Assembly: GCF_020037015.1 (NCBI RefSeq) | Contig: NZ_JAIQDE010000004.1 | Span: forward strand, 248,001-312,000 | Length of the DNA: 64,000 bases | From: Corallococcus sp. AS-1-6 | GTDB taxonomy: Bacteria > Myxococcota > Myxococcia > Myxococcales > Myxococcaceae | Direction of reading: 5' to 3' | Shown: piece by piece, positions 48,916-56,955 of the stretch | How positions within the stretch are numbered: position 1 is the first letter of the stretch | How the letters are laid out: the number at the start of each line of letters is the position of its first letter | Translations under genes and position numbers: made by a program | The notes under the pieces: model-generated | The model's input: only the letters and a program-made list of their open reading frames with translations | Database searches by the model: none | What the model was told of the DNA's origin: nothing

Positions 48916-50259
48916 CTACAGCCCCGTGCTCTTGAGCAGCACGGATGCGTTCTCGCTGGGGAAGTACCCGGGCGAGAAGACGTTCGCGTCCGTGACGAAG
49001 GCCCGGTCGCCCAGGATGGCCAGCTTCGGTCCGGTGGTGGAGCGGATGAACCGCGGCACCGCCAGTTGCGTCTCCGGCCAGCGCACCATGCCGTCCGTTC
49101 CGAAGGACGTGTCCAGGTCCCCGTTGGCCAGCAGCCGGAAGAGCACGGGCTTCGCGTACACGTCCGCGAAGACGAGGATCTTCCCATCCGCCTGGATGCG
49201 AAGCCCGCTGACGTCCACCACGTCGAGCACGCCCGCGGGCGCGGTGAGCTCCCGCACGCCCGCGGGGCCGAAGGTGACGTCCGGCTTGCCATCCGCCGTG
49301 TACGCCACGAGCTTGAGCACGCCGTGCGCTTCACCGCCAACCTTCACGTCCTGCCGTTCACCCGCGAGCAGCAGGCCGCCGTTGGGGCGCGCCACCAGGG
49401 CGTGGGCCTGGCCGCCCTCGCTCTTCGCGATGCCGGACGTCCCGAAGCTCAGGTCCTGGCTGCCGCTGGAGGTGATGCGCACGGCCGCGAAGTGGTCGCC
49501 CCCGGCCAGGACGACGTTGGAGCCCTGGAGCACCATGCCCTGCACGGCTTCGGCATCCGTGTACGCGCCGCCAATCCAGCTACCGGACGGGCTGCCCGCG
49601 GATTTGAACGTCGTGTCGAGCGAGCCGTCCGCGTTGTAGCGGATCAGCGCGAAGTCCTCGTCCAGCCCGTCGGACTTGGTCAGGAAGCCGCCGACGTAGA
49701 AGCGGCCGTCCGGCAGGGGCAGGATGCCGCGGACGGTGCCCACGAAGTTGACCGAGCCCTCCTCGCCGAAGTGCAGCCGGGACTTGCCCGTCTTGTTGAA
49801 GCCGGTGTCCAACTGGCCGTTGGGCTGGAGCTTCACCACCGCGAAGTCGCGCGAGTCCGTCTTGCTGCCGCCCCGGGCGAAGCCCGCGACCAGGATGCTG
49901 CCGTCCGCGAGCACCGCCACCGTGTCCGCGCGGTCGTCCTGCTCCCGCTGCCCGGAGATGGGGCCCTTGGCCGGGCCTTCGAAGTCGAGCACCACGGAGC
50001 CCTGCGTTCCGAACGACGTGTCCACCTCGCCCGACGCGGTGTAGCGCCGCACGAGCAGGTCCACGCCCGTGGTCGCCAGGTTCGCCTCGGTGGAGCCCAC
50101 CACGATGAGTCCGCCATTGGCCACCGCCAGCGCCCGGCCCTCCTCCGCGGGCAGCTTCGTGCCGGCATCCGGGGGCGTCCCCGCGTCCGGCTGCGTCCCT
50201 CCGTCCGGGGACGGGGTGTCGTCGTCACCTCCGCAGGCCCCGCCCCGGACCTGCTTCAC
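48916..50259 (-). CDS. Delta-60 repeat beta-propeller protein lacking a signal peptide
   Basis: The 447-residue protein is built of delta-60 repeats (LAVANGGLIVVGS, VLADGSILVAGFARGG, LPLPDGRFYVGGFLT, ...LDTSFGT.G at repeat ends). Its N-terminus reads MKQVRGGACGGDDDTPSPDGG, a mature lipoprotein start (Cys then acidic/Pro linker with DAGT motifs) without the hydrophobic signal that should precede the Cys. The GTG start overlaps the stop of the amidohydrolase gene. The signal-coding part seems to have been lost, perhaps by a deletion joining the two genes; the product would stay in the cytoplasm. Confidence 0.75.
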   Translation of the reverse strand: MKQVRGGACGGDDDTPSPDGGTQPDAGTPPDAGTKLPAEEGRALAVANGGLIVVGSTEANLATTGVDLLVRRYTASGEVDTSFGTQGSVVLDFEGPAKGPISGQREQDDRADTVAVLADGSILVAGFARGGSKTDSRDFAVVKLQPNGQLDTGFNKTGKSRLHFGEEGSVNFVGTVRGILPLPDGRFYVGGFLTKSDGLDEDFALIRYNADGSLDTTFKSAGSPSGSWIGGAYTDAEAVQGMVLQGSNVVLAGGDHFAAVRITSSGSQDLSFGTSGIAKSEGGQAHALVARPNGGLLLAGERQDVKVGGEAHGVLKLVAYTADGKPDVTFGPAGVRELTAPAGVLDVVDVSGLRIQADGKILVFADVYAKPVLFRLLANGDLDTSFGTDGMVRWPETQLAVPRFIRSTTGPKLAILGDRAFVTDANVFSPGYFPSENASVLLKSTGL

Positions 50260-51839
50260 GCGTAGTCCGACCTCAGTTGTTGTTTCAGCGTGTCATCCAG
50301 ATTGGGCTGCGCCGACACGAGCTCCCAGTAGTCCGGCCCGCCCACGGTGGGCGCGTCGAGCACGATCCGTCCGGCCAACCGGTCCAGGTCGGAGACGAAC
50401 GTGGAGGCTTCGGGGCCGGCGGCGAAGACGTCCTGCGGCTCATTGTCGAGCACGAGCTCGAAGGGCCTGGGGGCACCGGGGCGCAGTTGCTGGCGCTCCT
50501 CACGCTCCATCCGCCGCCGGAAGTCAGGCAGGTCCGCCATGGCCTCTTCCAGGAGGTCGCGCGCCGCTTCGAAGCCCAGGTCGTTGAGGGGGGAGTCGCC
50601 CGTCCACAGGGAGAAGGCCTTCTCGACGCCGTCGAGGGTCCAGGGCTCGGCGGGATGGCCCGGGTCGAAGGCGAGCGGCTCCATCAGCGCGCGGTCTCCG
50701 AAGCGGGCAACGCCATCCACGATGACGAGGCGCACCGCCTTCTCCGTGGCGGAGATCAACGCGTCATAGGGGTCGCCGCCGGTGCCCGCGATGACCAGCA
50801 GGTCCGCGAGGGCGTTGGCCTGGAGCGTGCCCAACTGGGTCTGCCAGCCGGTGACGCGGGCGGCGTCCGCCGTCACCGAGCGCACCAGGGCCTTGGAGGA
50901 CAGGGACACGCCCTGTCGCGCCGCTTCGTGGCGGGCGACCTTCAGCTCCTGGAGGAGGTTCTTGCTGCCGGTGGGGGACCAATCACAGCCCAGGGAGAAC
51001 GTCACGCCCGCGCCGAGCAGGTCCGCGACGTTCAATGTCTGTCCATACAGCAGCAGGTTGCTGAAGGGAGACCACACGACCTTGGCGCCCATGGCGGCCA
51101 TCCGGTCCAGGTCCGGGCGCTGTAAACCCAGACTGTGGATGCCAATCAGTGAAGGCTGGACGAGGTCGTGAACGGCGAGTTCGACGTAGCAGCGGTGGGC
51201 GTAGTCATCCACGCCTTCGCCCAGGTGGTAGAAGTACGCGGCGCGGGACTTCAGGGCGTCGCGGAAGGATTCGATGTCCTCGGCGTTGTCGTGCAGGTCC
51301 ATCACGCGGGTGCTGCCCGCGGGCAGTTGGGCGTCGCGAGGCTCCTCCACGTTGCGCATGGCGCCCCGGAAGAGGGCTTCTCCGCCGGACACGCGGGTCC
51401 GGATGCCCTGGCCGGTGGTCGTGCCCGCCAGCAGCGCCTTGGCTTCGATGTAGCGGACGACGGCGCGCGCCGAAGGGGCATGGCCCGCGAGCGTGCGGAT
51501 CGGCAGGGAGATGCGCGTGGCGTAGTCCGCGTGGCGCGGCCACTGGGTGCGATTGAGGTAGCGCTTCGGCACCTGCCACAGCGTCAGCACGTCGTAGACG
51601 AAGTGGTTGTGCAGGTCGATGAGCCCCGGATACAGCGTCCCACCAGTGTCGATTCTGGGGGCTTTCCGGAAGGCCTCGGGGAGCGGGCCGCCCGAAGGCT
51701 CGACCGCGACGATGTGGTTGCCTTGGACGAGGACGCGCCCCCGTTCCAGCACCTCGTCCCGGGAGTCGAGCGTCACCACCCGGCCTTCCAGCACGTAGCG
51801 GGGGATGCCCTCGGTGGGCTCGGATGCTCCTGTGTTCAT
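50256..51839 (-). CDS. Amidohydrolase-superfamily enzyme
   Basis: The 527-residue metal-dependent hydrolase has the N-terminal beta flank (YVLEGRVVTLDSRDEVLERGRVLVQGNHIVAVE) and the metal motif PGLIDLHNHFVYD. TIM-barrel ligands include VMDLHDNAEDI, IHSLGL and the catalytic Asp of LGCDWSPTGS. The barrel fold fits chlorohydrolase/guanine-deaminase-like members, with a ~130-residue C-terminal extension. ATG 51839 is standard. Cytoplasmic; substrate unknown. Confidence 0.85.
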   Translation of the reverse strand: MNTGASEPTEGIPRYVLEGRVVTLDSRDEVLERGRVLVQGNHIVAVEPSGGPLPEAFRKAPRIDTGGTLYPGLIDLHNHFVYDVLTLWQVPKRYLNRTQWPRHADYATRISLPIRTLAGHAPSARAVVRYIEAKALLAGTTTGQGIRTRVSGGEALFRGAMRNVEEPRDAQLPAGSTRVMDLHDNAEDIESFRDALKSRAAYFYHLGEGVDDYAHRCYVELAVHDLVQPSLIGIHSLGLQRPDLDRMAAMGAKVVWSPFSNLLLYGQTLNVADLLGAGVTFSLGCDWSPTGSKNLLQELKVARHEAARQGVSLSSKALVRSVTADAARVTGWQTQLGTLQANALADLLVIAGTGGDPYDALISATEKAVRLVIVDGVARFGDRALMEPLAFDPGHPAEPWTLDGVEKAFSLWTGDSPLNDLGFEAARDLLEEAMADLPDFRRRMEREERQQLRPGAPRPFELVLDNEPQDVFAAGPEASTFVSDLDRLAGRIVLDAPTVGGPDYWELVSAQPNLDDTLKQQLRSDYA

Positions 51840-52031
51840 GGCTCGCCTCCCGTGGCGAAAGAACCTCAGGATTTGAAGTTAGGGATGGGCGGGGCAGGGT
51901 GGGGGAGGGAGGCGCCAAGGGCGTCGCCCCGCGCCCGCTTTGGCGGCCTCCGGTGTGGCTTGTCGTCCGCGAAGGTCCAGCCCCGGCCTTCCCGAATTGG
52001 AGGGCCGGGGGAATGTGTGGCGGGACCGCGC

Positions 52032-52937
52032 TCAGTTGTCCTGGAAGGTATTCATCGAGGGGCAGTAGGTCGCGTACCCATGGCCGGAGACGGTGCCATT
52101 GTTCTCGTAGGTGATGTTCACGTCGAAGGCCAAGAAGTGCTTCGCGGGAGGTGTTCCGGCCTTGACGCAACTGGGGCAGAGCGAGGCCGCCACGGGCGTG
52201 AAGGTGAGATTCGTGCTGCTGACGATCCAGAAATAGTCATCCGGAATCAGCGTGCCACCGAAGTCGAACAGCACCGAGGTCGGCCCACCCGCCGTGGAGC
52301 CCGTCTCCGGAGTTGTGTCCACCGGGACCTTCACCGATTCGAAAGTGACGATCTGCGGCGGGGTGGGTGCGCTCTCAGTCGGGCATTCATCGGTCGTGCC
52401 GTTGCTGAGCTCGATCCACAGCGCCCACGGGTCTCCGGCGTTCTCCGGCTCCGCGTAGCCGAAGTAGGCGTGGTTCAGGACCACCTGGTTCCCGTACATC
52501 TGGGCCGTGGCGGCGGTGATTTGGCACGTACCCTCGCAGGTGGTGAAGGGATCAGTGCCTGCATCAGGCTCGGTGCCCGCATCGGGAGTGGTGCCCGCGT
52601 CCGGCTCGGTGCCTGCATCAGGCTCGGTGCCCGCATCGGGAGTGGTGCCCGCGTCCACTTCGGTGCCCGCATCGGAGGTGGTGCCTGCGTCCACTTCGGT
52701 GCCCGCGTCCACTTCGGTGCCCGCGTCCACTTCGGTGCCAGCGTCCACTTCGGTGCCAGCGTCGGACTCCGTGCCCGCATCGGACTCCGTGCCCGCGTCC
52801 ACGTCGGTGCCAGCGTCGGACTCCGTGCCCGCGTCCACTTCGGTGCCCGCATCGGACTCAGTGCCCGCATCGGACTCGGTGCCCGCATCAGACTCCGTGC
52901 CCGCGTCCACTTCGGTTCCGGCGTCGAACTCGGTACC
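52032..52937 (-). pseudogene. DAGT-repeat lipoprotein, C-terminal fragment (disrupted by IS630-like element)
   Basis: In frame with the signal-peptide fragment at 53971-54111 when the intervening element and one 3-base duplication are removed. The segment codes for ~21 tandem DAGT-containing hexapeptides, then a ~180-residue Cys-containing domain. That domain has CEGTCQITAATAQMYGNQVV and VSSTNLTFTPVAASLCPSC, with HFLAFDVNITYENNG near the end. No own signal or ribosome site, so it is probably not exported. The reconstructed gene would code for about 348 residues. Confidence 0.8.
52548..52935 (-). repeat. 18-bp tandem repeat coding for (S/V/P)DAGT(E/T) hexapeptides
   Basis: About 21 units of 18 bp (read on the minus strand GTCCGACGCTGGCACCGA and variants) form a coding minisatellite. 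Units differ mainly in the first codon (Ser, Val, Pro) and the last (Glu, Thr, Asp). Such arrays expand and contract by slippage. In myxobacterial lipoproteins they act as flexible acidic linkers. Confidence 0.9.
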
Positions 52938-52999
52938 TGACAGCGGAGCCTGAATGAGGTGAGCAGACTGGGGTGTTGGAGAGGTGAGGAGGGAACACC

Positions 53000-53961
53000 A
53001 TGTCCAACGGCCATTCGCTCGACCTGAGAGAGCGCGTTATTGGGGCCTGGCAACAGGGCGAGGGCAAGAGCGCCATCGCCCAGCGCTTCATGCTGGGGTA
53101 CGCGACGGTGCGCCGATACATCGCTCGGTTCGAGGCGAGCGGAAGCTGCCGGCCCCGTCCGCATGGAGGCGGGGCTCGGCGCAAGGTGGATGCCGAGGGA
53201 GAAGCGCTACTACGGCGGTTGGTGGGGGAGCGTCCCGATGCGACCGACGAAGAGTTGGCGCGGCTGTATACCCAGCATGCGCAGTGCGCCGTGGGCCACG
53301 CGACCGTGAATCGAGTGCTGCACCGCATGGGGCTGACGCGTAAAAAAAGTCACTCCATGCCGTGGAGAGCGACAGCCCGGCCGTAGAGGCACTGCGATGG
53401 CAGTACGCGTGGGCCCTGCGGCGTGTGCCTGCCGAAGCGCTTGTCGTGGTGGACGAGACGGGCTGCCGCACGGACATGACCCGCACGCATGGGCGCGCAC
53501 CTCGTGGGGAGCGGTTGAGGGGCGAAGCCGTCCCTCGCAACCGGGGCTGCGTCACGACGGTTATCGGCGCCCTGACACTTCAAGGCATCACTGCTCACCT
53601 GGAGGTGGAGGGGGGCACCACCTTGGAAGTCTGGGGCCGCTTCGTCTTGGAGCATCTGGTGCCTGTCCTCGAACCAGGCCAGGTCGTCGTCTGGGACAAC
53701 CTGGCTGTGCACCACTGCCGCGCACTCATCGACGTCATTGAGGCGCGTGGCGCCCGAGTCCTCTTCTTGCCGCCCTACAGCCCGGACTTCAGCCCTATCG
53801 AGCCAGCATGGAGCAAGCTCAAGGCGCTTTTGCGCAAGTGGAAGCTGCGCACGCGTCAGTCTCTGGGCTGGGGCCTCCGACTGGCTCTGGCTGCACTCAC
53901 GCCCAGGGACGCCGCAGGCTGGTTCTCTCACTGCGGCTACCCAGTTGCTCAGCCCCACTGA
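53000..53961 (+). CDS. IS630-family transposase (two frames joined by -1 frameshift)
   Basis: OrfA (53000-53386) codes for a helix-turn-helix (LDLRERVIGAWQQGEGKSAIAQRFML...TVRRYIARF) and a second HTH-like region. OrfB (frame shifted -1, 53362-53961) carries the DDE catalytic domain: first Asp in ALVVVDETG, second in VVVWDNLAVHH, Glu in PDFSPIEPAWSKLK. At the junction CGTAAAAAAAGTCAC (53338-53352) a run of seven A precedes the OrfA stop context, and a -1 slip there gives RKKKSLHAVESD, as in other IS630 elements. The full fused product would be about 320 residues. Start ATG 53000 follows GGAGGGAACACC. Confidence 0.88.
53341..53350 (+). other. Programmed frameshift site (A7 run) in the transposase
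   Basis: Seven consecutive A residues lie in the overlap of OrfA and OrfB. Ribosomal slippage by -1, or transcriptional insertion of one A, would fuse the DNA-binding and catalytic parts. Confidence 0.65.
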
Positions 53962-53970
53962 GCTACGCTG

Positions 53971-54111
53971 TGAGTCGGGCGGGAGACCTGCGTCGGGCCG
54001 GGTGCCCGCATCCGGCGGGGTATCGCCGTCATCGGAGCCACAAGCGGAGAGGGTGGGCACGACCGCGAGGGAGAAAATCAACAAGGAGAGAATCGAGCGT
54101 CGCAGGGTCAT
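53971..54111 (-). pseudogene. DAGT-repeat lipoprotein, N-terminal signal-peptide fragment
   Basis: Reads MTLRRSILSLLIFSLAVVPTLSAC, a lipoprotein signal with lipobox LSAC, then GSDDGDTPPDAGTRPDAG up to the insertion point. The first codon past the boundary joins in frame to the fragment ending at 52937 once one TGA copy is removed. Reading on into the element gives an unrelated product of ~250 residues. Confidence 0.82.
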
Positions 54112-54348
54112 GCCGCGGATTGTCACGGGTTCCCTGTCGAGAAGCGAGGGGGCTTGTCCCTCTGCGTCATCACATCCTGGCGACAAGCCCGAATCGTCCC
54201 CCACCCGTGCTCCTCATTCGGGGGCGCGTCCGGCTGAAACCGTTTTCGCTCCCCATGTGCGCCCACTATCCTGTGTGGCCGAGAAGCCCGGCGTCGTGGC
54301 TGACCGTGAGCCCCCCGCCGGCCGCATGCTGCCTACCCAGGAGATGAC

Positions 54349-54777
54349 ATGTCGCGCGAGTACCCCCAGGAGCAGTTGCTGGCGTTCGTCCAGGCCATGG
54401 CCAACGTGGCGGCGAGCGACGGCCGTGTCACCGAGGAGGAGCGCCAGCAACTCGACGAGGTGGTGCTGAACATCGGCCTGTCGCCCCGCGACCCGCAGGT
54501 CGCCGCGCTCATCGAGGCGGAGTTCCAGAAGCCCGGCCGGCTCTCCGAAATCATCGGCAAGATTGAAATCCGAGAGCTGCGCGCCTCCCTGTTGCGCATG
54601 CTCGTCGAAGTGGCCTGCGCCGACGGAGAGCTCGCGGCCGAGGAGCGCGCGTCGGTGAAGGAGGCCGCCACCACCTTCGGTTACGCCGCCGCGGTCGCCG
54701 ACGAGCTCATCGACTGGACGCTCGATTCCATCAAGCTCGATCAGCGCGAGCGCGACATCATGGCGAAGCTGCTCTGA
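54349..54777 (+). CDS. TerB-like helical protein
   Basis: The 142-residue protein has two repeats of the TerB metal-site pattern: AMANVAASDGRVTEEERQQLDE and LVEVACADGELAAEERASVKE, each D-G-x-(V/L)-x-x-E-E. The all-helical fold probably binds divalent metal and membranes or partners. Tellurite-resistance role should not be assumed; many genomes use TerB domains in other stress systems. ATG 54349 follows AGGAGATGAC. No other ter genes nearby. Confidence 0.85.
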   Translation: MSREYPQEQLLAFVQAMANVAASDGRVTEEERQQLDEVVLNIGLSPRDPQVAALIEAEFQKPGRLSEIIGKIEIRELRASLLRMLVEVACADGELAAEERASVKEAATTFGYAAAVADELIDWTLDSIKLDQRERDIMAKLL

Positions 54778-54792
54778 GAGCGGCACCGGGCT

Positions 54793-55170
54793 TCAGTGAC
54801 GGCTGTATCCACCGACGTCCACTGTCTCACCGTTGTCCGCCACCACGCGCAGCCGGCTGAAGCCCCAGACGTCGTCGGTACGGACGGCCTTCACCTCCAG
54901 CCGGCCGTCCTGTCTGCTGCCGGAGAGGTTGATGGTCAGGTTCGCCTGGCCATCCTTGTTCATCAGGTTGAACGAGCCGCTGAAGAAACTGCTCGCGCTG
55001 ATGGGCGCCCCCAGAAGCCTGACCACCCCGGGATGGTTCTCCACCCGGGAGATGGCCTCGGAGTAGGGGAGCTCGGACCGGATGCCCAGGCACATCAGGC
55101 CTCCGCTTCCGCAACACAGCAGCGGCAGGCCCAGCAGTCCCCCCAGCACCCACTTCGTGGTGGACGACAT
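54793..55170 (-). CDS. Coa1-like small membrane-anchored protein
   Basis: The 125-residue protein has an N-terminal anchor (WVLGGLLGLPLLCCGSGGLMCLG) and a ~75-residue beta domain: AISRVENHPGVVRLLGAPISAS, GQANLTINLSGSRQDGRLEVKAVR, and WGFSRLRVV. This matches the cytochrome oxidase assembly factor Coa1/Tim21-like family found in bacteria. ATG 55170 has a purine-rich site; the frame extends slightly upstream. It converges on the TerB gene. Role in oxidase assembly is inferred from the family. Confidence 0.7.
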   Translation of the reverse strand: MSSTTKWVLGGLLGLPLLCCGSGGLMCLGIRSELPYSEAISRVENHPGVVRLLGAPISASSFFSGSFNLMNKDGQANLTINLSGSRQDGRLEVKAVRTDDVWGFSRLRVVADNGETVDVGGYSRH

Positions 55171-55294
55171 TCCCTGTTCCTGGCGGCGCCGGGGCATGCG
55201 GTCTGTCCTTTCCGATGTGCGATGTTCGTGGGACGCCTCCTAAGCCTTTCACAGACACGCCGAAAGCCGTGCAAGCCCATTCAAGGAGAAGCCC

Positions 55295-55687
55295 ATGTCG
55301 TCAACCCAGCATCAGCCCATCGCCGCGCCGGGTCTGCCCAAGCCCGCGGGCCCGTACTCTCCCGGCATGCGGTTGGACCGGCTGCTCTTCATCTCCGGAC
55401 AGGCGGCCAGGGACCCCGCGACCGGCGTACAGGCCGAGGGAATCGAAGCGCAGACAGAGCAGGTGCTGCGCAACCTGGAGCGCATCCTGGTGGCCGGTGG
55501 CTCCAGCCTCCAGCACGTCCTGCGCTGCGGCGTCTTCCTGGTGGACATGCAGGAGTTCGCGCGGATGAACGCCGTCTACGAGCGCGTCTTCGCCGGGCAC
55601 CGGCCCGCGCGGACCACCGTGCAGGTGTCCGCGCTTCCAGACGCCGGCCTGCGCGTGGAGATTGATTGCATCGCCTACGTGCCTTGA
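55295..55687 (+). CDS. ridA: RidA family reactive-intermediate deaminase
   Basis: The 130-residue protein matches RidA/YjgF: PAGPYSPGMRLDRLLFISGQAARDP, IEAQTEQVLRNLERIL, the key Arg in ARTTVQVSALP (~residue 109) and EIDCIAYVP at the end. It hydrolyses reactive enamines/imines from PLP enzymes. Trimeric, cytoplasmic. ATG 55295 after AAGGAGAAGCCC. Confidence 0.93.
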   Translation: MSSTQHQPIAAPGLPKPAGPYSPGMRLDRLLFISGQAARDPATGVQAEGIEAQTEQVLRNLERILVAGGSSLQHVLRCGVFLVDMQEFARMNAVYERVFAGHRPARTTVQVSALPDAGLRVEIDCIAYVP

Positions 55688-55729
55688 TTCGCCAGACACG
55701 AACGTTCGGCCACTCGGCCCGGCATGTGC

Positions 55730-56944
55730 TCAAGCGCCCCGCGACGCGATGAGCGCGAGGTTGCGCGGCGACAGGCGCGGATCGAAGAGCTGGAGGAGTT
55801 CGACCTGGAAACCCAGCTCCTCCAGGAGGAGCGCGCGATCGAGCAGGAGCACGACCTCCAGTGCCCGCGCGAAGCGGTCCCTCAGCAGGTGGCAGAGCAG
55901 CAGGTCGCGCGTCTCGGCGCGAACGGACACCTCGAAGGCATCCAGCTCGGCGTCCGTCATGTTCGCATCGAGCCCCAGGCGCTCCAGGCGGTCGCGCGCG
56001 TAGCCGGCGAAGGGGCCGTCGTAGAGCGTCCGGGGCGCGTCTCCTGCCCGCACGAAGCCGCGCTCGGGAAAGCGTTGCCTCGACAGGAGATCGAACGCGA
56101 AGCGCCACGCATACACCCGCTTCATCCGCGCGAACTCCTCCTCGCTCTTGTGATGCCGTCCCCGCGTCGTCAGCGCCAGGGCATGCGGGGTGAAGGGCAG
56201 CGGATGCGCGCCGCCGAAGCGGGAGACGGGGAAGTCTCGCGGGGCCTCCAGCTTGTCGTAGCAGCAGCCGATGTTCAGGACGAAGCCCGCCCCCTGGCTC
56301 TTGCGGAGCTGCGTGAGGGCGAGCGGCCCACAGGTGTGCAGCCCGATGGAGGCCCGGTCCCGGCCGGAGAAGAGCGGATCGATTCGGGGTTGGAGCCCGT
56401 CCTCGACGGAGGCCTGGATGAAGTTCAGGGTGTCCCCACCCTGGGGGCGCGTCTTCGCCAGCCACCGCTGGCCCTTGTCCTGCAGCGCGGCGTCCCGGTC
56501 GATGCTGTGGAAGGTCCACCCGAACGTCCGCGCGCAGAGGCGGGCGAGATGTCCCATGCCGCCGCCGATATCGACCGCCTGGTGGATGAAGCCCGTCCTG
56601 GGCGCGAGCAGGGCGAGCACCCGCTCGAGCTCATGGGCCTTCTTGGCGCTGAGTCCCTGCGTCTCCGTGACCGTCAGCGGGTGAAGGCCCTCATGCCAGG
56701 GCAGCGCCGTCAGCTCCTGGAGCGTGCCCATGAGCGCGGACAGGGACGGAGGCGGGGCGCCCACGAGCTCCCCGTGGTCCAGCCGCCGCTCGCCCGCTTC
56801 ATCGAGCGACCGGGCATGGGCCAGCCAGTCCCCGGGATATGCGGCACCGGATTCAGGCCAGCCCTGGAGGATGGAGCGGGACCAGAGCGGGGCCCAGGGC
56901 CGCAGTTCGTGCGTGAGCGCCGCGAGCCGCGCCTGGAAGTCCAT
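55730..56944 (-). CDS. SAM-dependent methyltransferase-like protein (Methyltransf_32/METTL25-like)
   Basis: The 404-residue protein has a SAM-binding Rossmann motif at ~residue 140 (FIHQAVDIGGGMGHLARLCA) followed by FHSIDRDAALQDKGQRW. Later blocks SIGLHTCGPLALTQLRKSQ and VLNIGCCYDKL are typical of the Methyltransf_32 (METTL25/RRNAD1) group. A C-terminal ~100-residue helical extension ends in LFDPRLSPRNLALIA. Start ATG 56944 chosen over upstream open frame. It lies 11 bases below the giant surface protein gene in the same direction, so it may share its transcript. Substrate unknown. Confidence 0.82.
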   Translation of the reverse strand: MDFQARLAALTHELRPWAPLWSRSILQGWPESGAAYPGDWLAHARSLDEAGERRLDHGELVGAPPPSLSALMGTLQELTALPWHEGLHPLTVTETQGLSAKKAHELERVLALLAPRTGFIHQAVDIGGGMGHLARLCARTFGWTFHSIDRDAALQDKGQRWLAKTRPQGGDTLNFIQASVEDGLQPRIDPLFSGRDRASIGLHTCGPLALTQLRKSQGAGFVLNIGCCYDKLEAPRDFPVSRFGGAHPLPFTPHALALTTRGRHHKSEEEFARMKRVYAWRFAFDLLSRQRFPERGFVRAGDAPRTLYDGPFAGYARDRLERLGLDANMTDAELDAFEVSVRAETRDLLLCHLLRDRFARALEVVLLLDRALLLEELGFQVELLQLFDPRLSPRNLALIASRGA

Positions 56945-56955
56945 GGCCGCGCATC

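Larger units (their letters stand above)
52941..53970 (+). mobile_element. IS630-like insertion sequence, 1030 bp
   Basis: The element starts CAGCGGAGCCTGAATGAGG and ends ...CCCACTGAGCTACGCTG; read inward both ends give CAGCG.AGC....TG.GG.TGAGCA.CTGGG, an imperfect ~30-bp terminal inverted repeat. The 3-bp sequence TGA flanks it on both sides (52938-52940 and 53971-53973) as a likely target duplication. Removing it plus one TGA restores an open frame through a lipoprotein. A 3-bp duplication is not typical for IS630 (normally TA), so the exact boundaries deserve checking. Confidence 0.85.

Noticed and set aside
52548-52935. Possible CRISPR array
   Set aside because: Units are 18 bp, contiguous, in frame and without spacers. 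It is a coding tandem repeat.
52507-52953. Plus-strand frame coding for repeated SVPAS units
   Set aside because: It is the complement of the DAGT repeat array. Only the minus frame continues into a signal peptide on one side and a Cys-containing domain on the other.
54349-54777. Tellurite-resistance operon
   Set aside because: Only a TerB-like domain is present, with no terA, terC, terD or terZ relatives in the window.
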